A DNA stretch of 5,396 bases from an uncultured Opitutaceae bacterium (GTDB taxonomy: Bacteria > Verrucomicrobiota > Verrucomicrobiae > Opitutales > Opitutaceae), in NCBI GenBank assembly GCA_946482625.1, contig CAMLSH010000290.1, positions 1 through 5,396 on the forward strand, in the 5' to 3' direction. This document shows, one piece after another, positions 1 to 5,396 of the stretch. The stretch's first letter is position 1. Every line of letters starts with the position of its first letter. A model generated the notes under the pieces. That model was not told where the DNA came from, made no database searches, and worked only from the letters and a program-made list of their open reading frames with translations. Both the position numbers and the translations under genes were made by a program.

Positions 1-61
1 GCGGGCGTGGGTATGCGCGAGAGATGCAGGTTCGTCTCCCGGCGAGCTGGCGACGACGTAC

Positions 62-1183
62 TCAGCTTTTCGAGCGTTTCCTGGCGGACGGAATCTGGAG
101 ATGAAACGAAGCGGTCGCCAGGACACCGCCGTTGACGAGCAGCTCGATGCGGTGCTCGCCGGCGTAGTGTGTGCGGGTGGTGAAATTCTTAAAGTGCTGG
201 CTCTTCTTCAGGCTCACGCTGCCGCGGGCGGGGAGGTCGAGTTCGGAGAGTTTGAAAACTTTGCGGGAGAGACCGCCGGAGGCTTTCACGTAGTGGACGG
301 CATAATCGACCACGAGGCGCTGCGCGCGGCTGCTGGTGGAAATGAGGTCGAACGACAAGGCCAGGCGTTCTCCCAGCGCGAGTGCGGTGGCGGAGAGCTC
401 GAATTTCTGAATACGGACCGACGCGTCCGTTTTCACGCCGAAGAGCGCGAGCGCTTCGGGGTGGCCGGCTTTGATCAAGGTGCGGAGCGCGCGTTTGGCG
501 ATCCAGGCGGTGTGCGGATCTTTCGTGGTCCAGCGGCGGAGTGTGGCGAGCGTCCAGTCGGGATGATCCTTGGTGATGTCGTTGAGATGATTGGCGACGG
601 ATTTGCGGACGTAGAGCGAGTCGTCGGCTTTTAGATTTTCGAGGATGGGCGCGACCGGCGATGGATCGCGGACCAGTGCGTCGAGGCGGAACGACCAGGG
701 CAGACGGGGACGGCAGCCTTCGCTGGCGAGGCGGCGGACGTGTTCGTTTTTATCGCGGGACCAACGCTCCATGACGGCGAGCGTGCGGGGGAGATCGCGT
801 TTGAGGAACTCGCGGATGGCGAACTCGGCGGAGCCGAAGGTGGTGAAATACGCCAGTGCTCGCATGGAGCGGGCGAAGTCGTCGTGGCCGTAGAGACCGA
901 CGAAATCGGGGAGGACGAGGCTGACGAAGTTGTGCTGAAAACGCGGCGCGAGTTTTTCGAGGATGTCGAGCGCGTCGTCGTAGTCGGCGGGCAAGGTCGC
1001 TCGCATGGCCTCGGTGGTGCGGCGGAGGCGTTGCAGGAGCGAGCGCTCCGCGAGGCCGGGAAGCGTCAGCTCAAGAAAGGCGGCGTGGTCGAAGCGGGGG
1101 ACGAGTGCGGCGAGTTCGGTGGCGAACCAGCGGTAGCGATCGGCGTTGAACCATTCTTTGAGCGCGGCGGCTTCTTCGGGCAT
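62..1183 (-). CDS. alkC: AlkC-type DNA alkylation repair glycosylase (HEAT-like repeats plus Ig-like domain)
   Basis: The 373-residue product resembles the AlkC branch of the AlkC/AlkD superfamily, cytoplasmic DNA glycosylases that remove cationic alkylated bases, chiefly 3-methyladenine for AlkC, without flipping the base out. Residues about 1-250 are an all-helical HEAT-like repeat region with the family hallmarks EFAIREF near 120, HVRRLASEG at 148-156, RPRLPW at 158-163 and YVRKSVANHLNDI at 191-203. Residues about 257-362 are beta-rich and match the Ig-like domain of AlkC proteins, with VDYAVHYVKASGG at 292-304, KVFKLSEL at 308-315 and HRIELLVNGG at 344-353. AlkD lacks this domain, which favours AlkC. 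The tail, KRSKS, is basic. The start is ATG with no visible Shine-Dalgarno. The gene begins 32 bases after the small upstream gene, so it may be co-transcribed. Family assignment is firm; the symbol follows the family, and activity is inferred. Confidence 0.93.
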   Translation of the reverse strand: MPEEAAALKEWFNADRYRWFATELAALVPRFDHAAFLELTLPGLAERSLLQRLRRTTEAMRATLPADYDDALDILEKLAPRFQHNFVSLVLPDFVGLYGHDDFARSMRALAYFTTFGSAEFAIREFLKRDLPRTLAVMERWSRDKNEHVRRLASEGCRPRLPWSFRLDALVRDPSPVAPILENLKADDSLYVRKSVANHLNDITKDHPDWTLATLRRWTTKDPHTAWIAKRALRTLIKAGHPEALALFGVKTDASVRIQKFELSATALALGERLALSFDLISTSSRAQRLVVDYAVHYVKASGGLSRKVFKLSELDLPARGSVSLKKSQHFKNFTTRTHYAGEHRIELLVNGGVLATASFHLQIPSARKRSKS

Positions 1184-1215
1184 TGAACCAGAAGAGAAAG
1201 ACGGCGCGGCGAAGT

Positions 1216-1464
1216 CTACTCTTCGCTGGGGCCGGGTTCGATTTCGTCAGCGCCGGAGCCGGGGGCTTTGTCGAAAAAACCTTCGTCCTCCAAGATGGAC
1301 ATCACGCCGTCGGTGACGTGTTTGCGCTCTGCCTCGGTGAGGGAGTTGTGCTGGGCGGTGAGGAGTTCCTGGATACCCGCCCGGGCGTCGGCGCGGCCGG
1401 TGAAACCGTCGAGAAAGTCATCGGCTTGGGCGGCGATTTCGTCGATGAGCGCGCTGAGATGCAT
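1216..1464 (-). CDS. Small acidic hypothetical protein (82 aa)
   Basis: I do not recognise this family. From the ATG at 1464 the product has 82 residues, about 19 acidic against 5 Arg/Lys. Residues 1-65 look helical and amphipathic (for example HLSALIDEIAAQADDFLDGF, then SLTEAERKHVTDGVMSIL). They are followed by a Gly/Pro/acidic tail ending EPGPSEE that is probably disordered. There is no signal peptide, membrane segment, Cys pair or DNA-binding motif. A TTG at 1473 would add three residues (MAL); ATG is preferred because neither start has a Shine-Dalgarno. The gene sits between the DUF3160 gene (54 bases upstream) and the AlkC gene (32 bases downstream), all in one direction. Plausible amino-acid composition and fit to the operon argue that it is real. 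An open frame on the other strand at 1183-1512 looks like its shadow. It could be a small cytoplasmic adaptor, but no function can be assigned. Confidence 0.65.
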   Translation of the reverse strand: MHLSALIDEIAAQADDFLDGFTGRADARAGIQELLTAQHNSLTEAERKHVTDGVMSILEDEGFFDKAPGSGADEIEPGPSEE

Positions 1465-1518
1465 GAGCGCCAATTTATCGATTTATACGAGGACGCAAGC
1501 GGCAGGCCCTAGGGTTGT

Positions 1519-3798
1519 TTACCGGGCGAGCAGCGGCTGAATCCACGTGGGCGGCGGCGGCGCGGCCGGCGAATCGAGTTTTTGTTTCCACTCGTCGTCA
1601 GTGAGACGCTTTGTCGGCGCCCATTCTTCAAAATACGGCAACACGGCGCCGACGCAGAGGAGTTCTTCGCCATGCCACGGGTAAAGGACGTGAATGGTCT
1701 GGGCGCGGCTGGTGCCGATGCCGAGGGATTGGTCGTCGTCCGTGATGTGGGCGACTTCGGCCCAGCGGGGAGCGTCGTCGCGGGCGAAGTGATAAGATGA
1801 CGCGAAATAGCCCATCGTGTGAGCGAGCTTTTCGCCAAATTCGATGATCACGAAGCGGTCGGCGTTGCTGAGTTCGGTTTCGTCCAGTTGTTTGACGACG
1901 ATCGTTTCGAGCTGGCGACTGAGAACGAGGAGGGATTGCCAGCGGTCTGGTAGCGAGGTCTCGCCGCGTCCCCAATTCGGCAACGGCGGAGCCGCGCCTT
2001 GTTCGATTTTGTCGGCGTGAGCTCGTATCAGGACGATGGCCTCTCGGAAGGCCGCGCGCATTTCCTCTGCCGATTCGTAGTCAAACTTCAGAGGGACCGT
2101 CTCAGCGTCGGCTTCGAAGAGGATATCCATCGCAGTGACTAGCGGGGAAGGGATTTCATCAGAGGCTGCTTTGAACGAAGCCAGGGTGGCGTCAGGGAGA
2201 TGGAGGCCGAGTTTTTCGATAGCGTAGGCTTCTTCGCGAAGGTAGGCAGCGCTGGCGCCTGCTGATTCTATGAATGCACCGGACTCCTTCAGAAGTCTGG
2301 CTGTGCGCTCCACCAAACGCGTGTATTCGCGCCAGAATGCCGGAACAGGCTCGATGAATCCGGGAGGTGGACGGCCAAACGACGCTCCAAGAGATGAGAT
2401 CGATAATTTGGCCTGGAGCGCGTACGTGTGCCGCGCTTGGGCCCAGCTCGCGAGCTGGGTCTGGACGGTCTTGGCTTGCCAGACGGACGAGCGCATGAAG
2501 GCCGGGGCATTTTCAACGGGCGGAGCGTTGAGCGTGCGCAGGGTGTCGAAGTAGTCGGCGTAGAGGCTGCGGGGCGCGCCGTCTTGAGAAAGAGTCAGAG
2601 TACGGGCGGATTTTTTCCATTTGGCCCAGTCGGCTGCGGGGACTTTGGGCATGCGCTCTTCGGCGAAGGACGAGCCGAGGAGCGCGGCGATCATGAGGCC
2701 GTTGGGGCGGATGTTGGCGTCGAGTGCTTGCGAGATGAGTTCTGCGTCGGGCAGGGCGAACGTGGGTGCGATGCGGAAACGGATTTGGGCGAGGCGGTTT
2801 TTTGCGTCGGGCCGGAGCCGGAGTTCGTCGTTGATGGCGTTGGGGAGGAGGTCGGATTCGGTTTGGAGAAGCAGCGAACGTAACGAGCGCATCCCGCGGT
2901 CGTCAGAGACGAGGGGAAGTTCTTCGATGATTTGCCGGCGGATTATTTCATTCCCCGCGATCAGACCGCGGTCGGCTTGCGGGCCGACGAAAAGGCTGAG
3001 GCTGGAGAAAAAGGCGGCAAGTTCAGGACGTGGCGATTGCCAGTCGCTGACGACGCGGGCGAGCAGCGCCCAGGCGGTGAGTTCGTTGTCGCGGTCGGCG
3101 CGGAGGGGGACGAGTTGGAGCCAGCGGAGGGCGCGGAAATAGTTTTCGAGCGCGGGCTGGCCGACATAGAAGCTGACGGGTTTGCAGCGGCGGTAGTCGA
3201 AGGAGACGAGGTCATCGGTGGGCGGGCCGAGCCATTCGGGGAGCTCGACGGCTTCGGCGGTGCGGATGAGCGTGGCCTGGCGCTCGATTTCGGGGCGGAG
3301 TTTTTCGTCGAAGTCGGTGAGCGGTGCGCCGAGGACGACGAGTGCGGGGCCGAGGAGGTGTTGAATGAGGTCGTCGGCGGGAACTTTGTTTGAACCGGGA
3401 CTGCGACTTTGCTTGAGCAGCGTTTCGAGGTGATGGCGTAGGGTGTAGGCGCGGCGCAGTTCGAGTTCGCGGAAGGAATCTTCAAAGAGCGCGTGGTAGG
3501 CGGCGAGGGCGGCGTCGCTCGTGATGAAGCGGGTTTTTTCCATGCCGGCGGCGATGTAGGGCTGGAAAATCTGCCGATGGGTTTGCGGGCCGATGAGGAG
3601 TTTGTCGCGGGCGAGTTGCTCGATGTGCGCCGGGGTGAGCTGGGCGGCGGTGGCTTGGGTTTGCCAGGAAGCGCTGGTGGCGTTTGTCGGAGCTGGAGGT
3701 GCGGCCGGGGCGAACAGCGCGAGGGCCGGAATGAGTAGGGCGGCGGTGAGCGCGCGCGCGGCTTTGCGGGAACGGGGCGGGTGCGGGGTGTCCTCCAT
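1519..3798 (-). CDS. Predicted exported DUF3160 family protein
   Basis: The product is a large, mostly helical protein of the uncharacterised DUF3160 family. Numbered from the ATG at 3798 (759 residues), it opens with a Sec-type signal peptide: a basic stretch RSRKAAR at 9-15, then a hydrophobic core ALTAALLIPALALFAPA, with cleavage likely in the Ala/Pro stretch near 32-42. There is no lipobox Cys. Family hallmarks are FITSDAALAAYHALFEDS at about 91-108, KPVSFYVGQPALENYFRALRW at about 207-227 (the usual KP..FY....L..YFRA.RW block), and LYPWHGEELLCVGAVLPYFEEW near 705-726, the typical C-terminal block. The C-terminus is proline-rich (SPAAPPPPTW). A TTG at 3834 would add 12 residues; ATG gives the better signal peptide, and neither start has a clear Shine-Dalgarno. 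The protein probably acts outside the cytoplasm. No enzymatic motif is visible and the family has no established role that I know of. It is the first gene of the three-gene minus-strand cluster. Confidence 0.9.
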   Translation of the reverse strand: MEDTPHPPRSRKAARALTAALLIPALALFAPAAPPAPTNATSASWQTQATAAQLTPAHIEQLARDKLLIGPQTHRQIFQPYIAAGMEKTRFITSDAALAAYHALFEDSFRELELRRAYTLRHHLETLLKQSRSPGSNKVPADDLIQHLLGPALVVLGAPLTDFDEKLRPEIERQATLIRTAEAVELPEWLGPPTDDLVSFDYRRCKPVSFYVGQPALENYFRALRWLQLVPLRADRDNELTAWALLARVVSDWQSPRPELAAFFSSLSLFVGPQADRGLIAGNEIIRRQIIEELPLVSDDRGMRSLRSLLLQTESDLLPNAINDELRLRPDAKNRLAQIRFRIAPTFALPDAELISQALDANIRPNGLMIAALLGSSFAEERMPKVPAADWAKWKKSARTLTLSQDGAPRSLYADYFDTLRTLNAPPVENAPAFMRSSVWQAKTVQTQLASWAQARHTYALQAKLSISSLGASFGRPPPGFIEPVPAFWREYTRLVERTARLLKESGAFIESAGASAAYLREEAYAIEKLGLHLPDATLASFKAASDEIPSPLVTAMDILFEADAETVPLKFDYESAEEMRAAFREAIVLIRAHADKIEQGAAPPLPNWGRGETSLPDRWQSLLVLSRQLETIVVKQLDETELSNADRFVIIEFGEKLAHTMGYFASSYHFARDDAPRWAEVAHITDDDQSLGIGTSRAQTIHVLYPWHGEELLCVGAVLPYFEEWAPTKRLTDDEWKQKLDSPAAPPPPTWIQPLLAR

Positions 3799-3910
3799 GC
3801 GGTGAATACGAGGGAGACGGGTAATTGTTAGCAAAAGAAATGAACCAACGCGTGGTAGTCGGTTGGGGAACGAGGGCTGGGATTCGGGGAGACGGAGACA
3901 GGGTTGAAGG

Positions 3911-3955
3911 GCGACCGCGCGACCGCAAAGGCGGAGAGGCCGAAAAAAGGCGGAG
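3911..3955. repeat. Short direct repeats in intergenic DNA
   Basis: GCGACCGC occurs twice in perfect tandem (3911-3926). Immediately after it, AAAGGCGGAG occurs at 3927-3936 and again at 3946-3955, start to start 19 bases apart. The sequence is seen directly. Function is unknown; the repeats may be replication slippage in GC-rich non-coding DNA or part of an interspersed repeat. Confidence 0.55.
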
Positions 3956-4015
3956 GCGCGGGGTGTGCAGGCCGCGCGGATACGGCGCTGGCGTCCTTGT
4001 TTATCGGCGTGAGGG

Positions 4016-4054
4016 CCGTAGGAAAAAACCGCGCCTAAAGTGGCGCGGCTACGG
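4016..4054. repeat. Nested inverted repeat enclosing the queA terminator
   Basis: On the plus strand the order is CCGTAG (4016-4021), GAAAAAA (4022-4028), CCGCGCC (4029-4035), loop TAAAGT (4036-4041), GGCGCGG (4042-4048), CTACGG (4049-4054). Both the inner 7-base and outer 6-base arms are perfect. The A-run is unpaired between the two stems on one side only. Precise nesting with conserved-looking ends resembles a short interspersed palindromic element (REP-like) that doubles as a terminator. Membership of a repeat family is inferred; only one copy is in this window. Confidence 0.7.
4023..4048 (-). terminator. Intrinsic terminator downstream of queA
   Basis: Read on the minus strand, a perfect 7-base all-GC stem (CCGCGCC / GGCGCGG, loop ACTTTA) is followed directly by TTTTTT (complement of 4023-4028). 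The stem begins 46 bases after the queA stop codon. This is the classic Rho-independent layout and should separate queA from the downstream DUF3160 cluster. Confidence 0.85.
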
Positions 4055-4094
4055 AGAACAAGAACGCGCTCGTGCGCGCATCCACGAAGGGCGA

Positions 4095-5180
4095 TTACAC
4101 GATCAGCATCGCGTCACCGTAGCTGAAAAAACGGTATTCGTGGGCGATGGCTTCGGCGTAGATTTGCTTCAGCCAGGCAACGCCGTCGGTCGAGCCGGGC
4201 GTGAGAAACGCCGAGACGAGGCAGAGCAGCGTCGAACGCGGTTGGTGGAAGTTCGTGATCAGCGCATCGACGCCGGCGAATGTGCGCGGCGGGTAGATGA
4301 AAATATCGGCTTCGGCGAAATGCGGCTGCGCGAGTGGCGCGCGATGATGACGGAGAAAATCTTCGACGGTGCGGACACTGGTGGTTCCCACGGCAATGCG
4401 GCGTCCGGTGGGAGCAAAGAGGGCGCGTTGCGTGGCGGCGGGGAGTTCGTAGAGCTCGCGATGGATGGCGTGCTCTTCGACGGTTTCGGTCATGATCGGC
4501 TTAAACGTACCGAGTCCGACATGCAGCGTGATGTCGGCGGTGTTGACGCCGGATGCGGCGAGTTGCGCGAAGAGTTCGGACGTGAAATGGAGGCCCGCGG
4601 TTGGTGCCGCGACGGCAACTTGGCGGGCGCGGTCAGCGTAAACGGTTTGGTAGCGTTCGAGATCGTCGGCGCGTCGGGCGACGATCTCGGTTTCGTCGCG
4701 CGCGATGTACGGTGGAAGCGGGACTTCGCCAAGGCGATTGGCGAGCGCGGTGACGGCTTCGCCGGAGGGAATCGAGAAACGCACGAGCGCGCCGCCTTCG
4801 GCATTCTTCTCCAGGACTTGGCCGGTGAAATCGTCGCCATGCGCGAAGGTTGCGCCGATCGGCAGTTTCTTTCCGGGGCGAACGAGACACCACCAAACGG
4901 AGTCTCCGCGTGCGGGTTCCGGGCGTATCAAGAAACATTCGACGGCGCCGCCGGTGGGACGCTGGGCGTGCAGGCGAGCGGGGAGGACGGCGGCGTTGTT
5001 GCGAAAGAGCGTGTCTCCGGAGCGGAGGAATTTGGGGAGGTCGCTGAAAACATGGTGCGCGACGGACTTGCGGGCGCGATCGACGACGAGGAGGCGCGAA
5101 GCGTCGCGGCGGGCGGCAGGCGTTTGCGCGATGAGGCGGGCGGGCAAGTCGTAGTCGAAGAGAGAGGTCGGAAGCGGCAC
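4095..5180 (-). CDS. queA: S-adenosylmethionine:tRNA ribosyltransferase-isomerase
   Basis: QueA acts in the cytoplasm in queuosine synthesis. It transfers and isomerises the ribosyl group of S-adenosylmethionine onto 7-aminomethyl-7-deazaguanine at position 34 of tRNAs for Asp, Asn, His and Tyr, giving epoxyqueuosine. The 361-residue product is full length for the family and carries its signatures: FDYDLPARLIAQTP at 8-21, SRLLVVDR at 28-35, PARL at 67-70, GEVPLPPYI at 151-159, ERYQTVYA at 175-182, AAPTAGLHFT at 191-200, LHVGLGTFKPI at 219-229, HRELYELP at 240-247, AVGTTSVRTVE at 263-273, ITNFHQPRSTLL at 308-319 and the end YRFFSYGDAML. The start is GTG at 5180; no other ATG, GTG or TTG lies in frame back to the tRNA gene, so the choice is well supported. 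No Shine-Dalgarno is evident. One oddity: the usual N-[ND]-T-R-V-I-PAR block reads NNAAVLPAR at 61-69. The gene appears monocistronic, with its own terminator and a divergent tRNA gene upstream. Confidence 0.98.
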   Translation of the reverse strand: MPLPTSLFDYDLPARLIAQTPAARRDASRLLVVDRARKSVAHHVFSDLPKFLRSGDTLFRNNAAVLPARLHAQRPTGGAVECFLIRPEPARGDSVWWCLVRPGKKLPIGATFAHGDDFTGQVLEKNAEGGALVRFSIPSGEAVTALANRLGEVPLPPYIARDETEIVARRADDLERYQTVYADRARQVAVAAPTAGLHFTSELFAQLAASGVNTADITLHVGLGTFKPIMTETVEEHAIHRELYELPAATQRALFAPTGRRIAVGTTSVRTVEDFLRHHRAPLAQPHFAEADIFIYPPRTFAGVDALITNFHQPRSTLLCLVSAFLTPGSTDGVAWLKQIYAEAIAHEYRFFSYGDAMLIV

Positions 5181-5280
5181 GGGAGCAGGGCGGGTGAGAG
5201 AGAAAAATCGGCGGAGACGGAGCGGATTTGAGGCTTGCTCCGGCGGACAGGGCGAGTTTCTTCCGCTGTTCCCACCAGAC
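5181..5280. promoter_or_regulatory. Divergent intergenic region between queA and tRNA-Thr
   Basis: Both queA (minus) and tRNA-Thr (plus) must be transcribed from this 100-base gap unless the tRNA is read from within queA. The best plus-strand candidate is TTGCTC (5235-5240) with TTTCTT (5257-5262), spacing 16, which is a poor sigma-70 match. No good minus-strand pair was found. The region is called from gene layout, not from a convincing motif. Confidence 0.4.
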
Positions 5281-5355
5281 GCCGAAGTAGCTCAGTGGTA
5301 GAGCAGCGGTATCGTAAACCGCTGGTCGCCGGTTCGATCCCGGCCTTCGGCTCCA
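5281..5355 (+). tRNA. tRNA-Thr (anticodon CGT)
   Basis: A complete cloverleaf can be drawn. The acceptor arms are GCCGAAG (5281-5287) and CTTCGGC (5345-5351). The D arm is GCTC/GAGC around a 7-base loop. The anticodon stem GCGGT/ACCGC encloses loop ATCGTAA with anticodon CGT at 5313-5315. The variable loop TGGTC has 5 bases, and the T arm GCCGG/CCGGC carries loop TTCGATC. T73 is followed by an encoded CCA (5353-5355). CGT reads ACG, so this is threonine; the first two acceptor pairs G1-C72 and C2-G71 match known bacterial threonine identity pairs. All stems are fully paired, so it looks functional. It is not a QueA substrate, which needs G34. Confidence 0.98.
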
Positions 5356-5361
5356 GTTTTG

Positions 5362-5393
5362 AAAACCTGTCACGCGCTGTGGCGGGTTTTTTT
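5362..5393 (+). terminator. Intrinsic terminator of tRNA-Thr
   Basis: The left arm AAAACCTGTCAC (5362-5373) pairs with GTGGCGGGTTTT (5379-5390) around loop GCGCT, giving a 12-pair stem with two G-T pairs. A run of seven T (5387-5393) starts within the right arm. It begins 6 bases after the tRNA CCA, as expected for a single-gene tRNA transcript. Confidence 0.85.
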
Positions 5394-5396
5394 GCG

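Larger units (their letters stand above)
3799..4094. other. Intergenic region between queA and the DUF3160 gene
   Basis: This gap holds the queA terminator inside an inverted repeat (4016-4054). It also holds a small GC hairpin at 4065-4078 (CGCGC, loop TCGT, GCGCG), a perfect tandem 8-base duplication (GCGACCGC at 3911-3918 and 3919-3926), and two copies of AAAGGCGGAG (3927-3936 and 3946-3955). It must also contain the promoter and leader of the DUF3160 gene, but I cannot pick a convincing -35/-10 pair. A long open frame on the plus strand crosses it and runs antisense through queA; its Arg/Gly-rich translation has no domain and I treat it as a shadow. Confidence 0.6.

Noticed and set aside
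1..61. Possible gene end or terminator downstream of the AlkC gene
   Set aside because: The stretch is too short to judge; no hairpin followed by a T-run is visible on the minus strand and no partial family motif is seen in any frame.
740..1186. Plus-strand open frames opposite the AlkC gene (also 101-634 and 645-893)
   Set aside because: They are shadows of a gene with clear family motifs on the minus strand; translations are Gly/Glu/Val-rich with no recognisable domain.
1474..1510. Possible promoter before the small acidic gene (TATAAA on the minus strand, complement near 1483-1488)
   Set aside because: The only TTG-like hexamer upstream (TTGCGT) is just 7 bases away, too close for a sigma-70 pair; an isolated AT-rich hexamer is not enough.
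1183..1512. 109-codon plus-strand frame opposite the small acidic gene
   Set aside because: It spans the gap and overlaps the stop and start regions of the minus-strand genes; its composition is Gly/Val/Glu-rich as in the other shadows. The minus-strand reading fits the operon better, though this choice is less certain than for the large genes.
2428..3393. Several plus-strand and other-frame open frames within the DUF3160 gene
   Set aside because: The minus-strand frame is continuous for 759 residues with a signal peptide and family blocks; the others are out-of-frame shadows.
3825..5231. 468-codon open frame on the plus strand antisense to queA and across the spacer
   Set aside because: It lies opposite a certain queA gene, its translation is Gly/Arg/Glu-rich low-complexity sequence with no domain, and it runs through a terminator hairpin. 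Long antisense frames are expected in GC-rich codon usage.
5181..5280. preQ1 riboswitch upstream of queA
   Set aside because: No small C-rich hairpin with an adjacent A-rich tail was found in the leader; in any case preQ1 switches usually control synthesis or transport genes rather than queA.
5281..5355. tRNA-Thr as an attachment site for an integrated element
   Set aside because: No integrase, no duplicated tRNA 3' end and no foreign-looking DNA are visible; the terminator directly follows the tRNA.

Overview
The window is GC-rich bacterial chromosomal DNA with compact, ordinary gene order. Four protein genes lie on the minus strand and one tRNA gene on the plus strand. Base composition, the mix of families (queuosine synthesis, a DUF3160 secreted protein, an AlkC-type glycosylase) and the lack of recognisable Shine-Dalgarno sequences fit a member of the Verrucomicrobiota, perhaps Opitutaceae. 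That placement is inferred from general resemblance; no marker gene here proves it.

From the right edge inward: a tRNA-Thr(CGT) gene (5281-5355, plus strand) with encoded CCA is followed closely by a strong intrinsic terminator. Divergent from it across a 100-base gap is queA (5180-4095, minus strand), whose product makes epoxyqueuosine in tRNA. Downstream of queA is a 39-base nested inverted repeat (4016-4054). Its inner stem, with an adjoining six-T run, forms a clear minus-strand terminator. The 260-296 base gap that holds it also has short direct repeats but no convincing gene.

The left two thirds is a co-directional minus-strand cluster: a 759-residue predicted exported DUF3160 protein (3798-1519), a small very acidic protein of unknown function (1464-1216), and an AlkC-type DNA-alkylation glycosylase with HEAT-like repeats and a C-terminal Ig-like domain (1183-62). 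Gaps of 54 and 32 bases without visible terminators suggest these three may share a transcript, though they have no obvious common pathway.

I see no mobile element, CRISPR array, toxin-antitoxin pair or defence system. The points most worth a second look are the nested terminator repeat, the unassigned acidic small protein beside the repair gene, the altered NNAA motif in QueA, and the absence of Shine-Dalgarno signals at every start.
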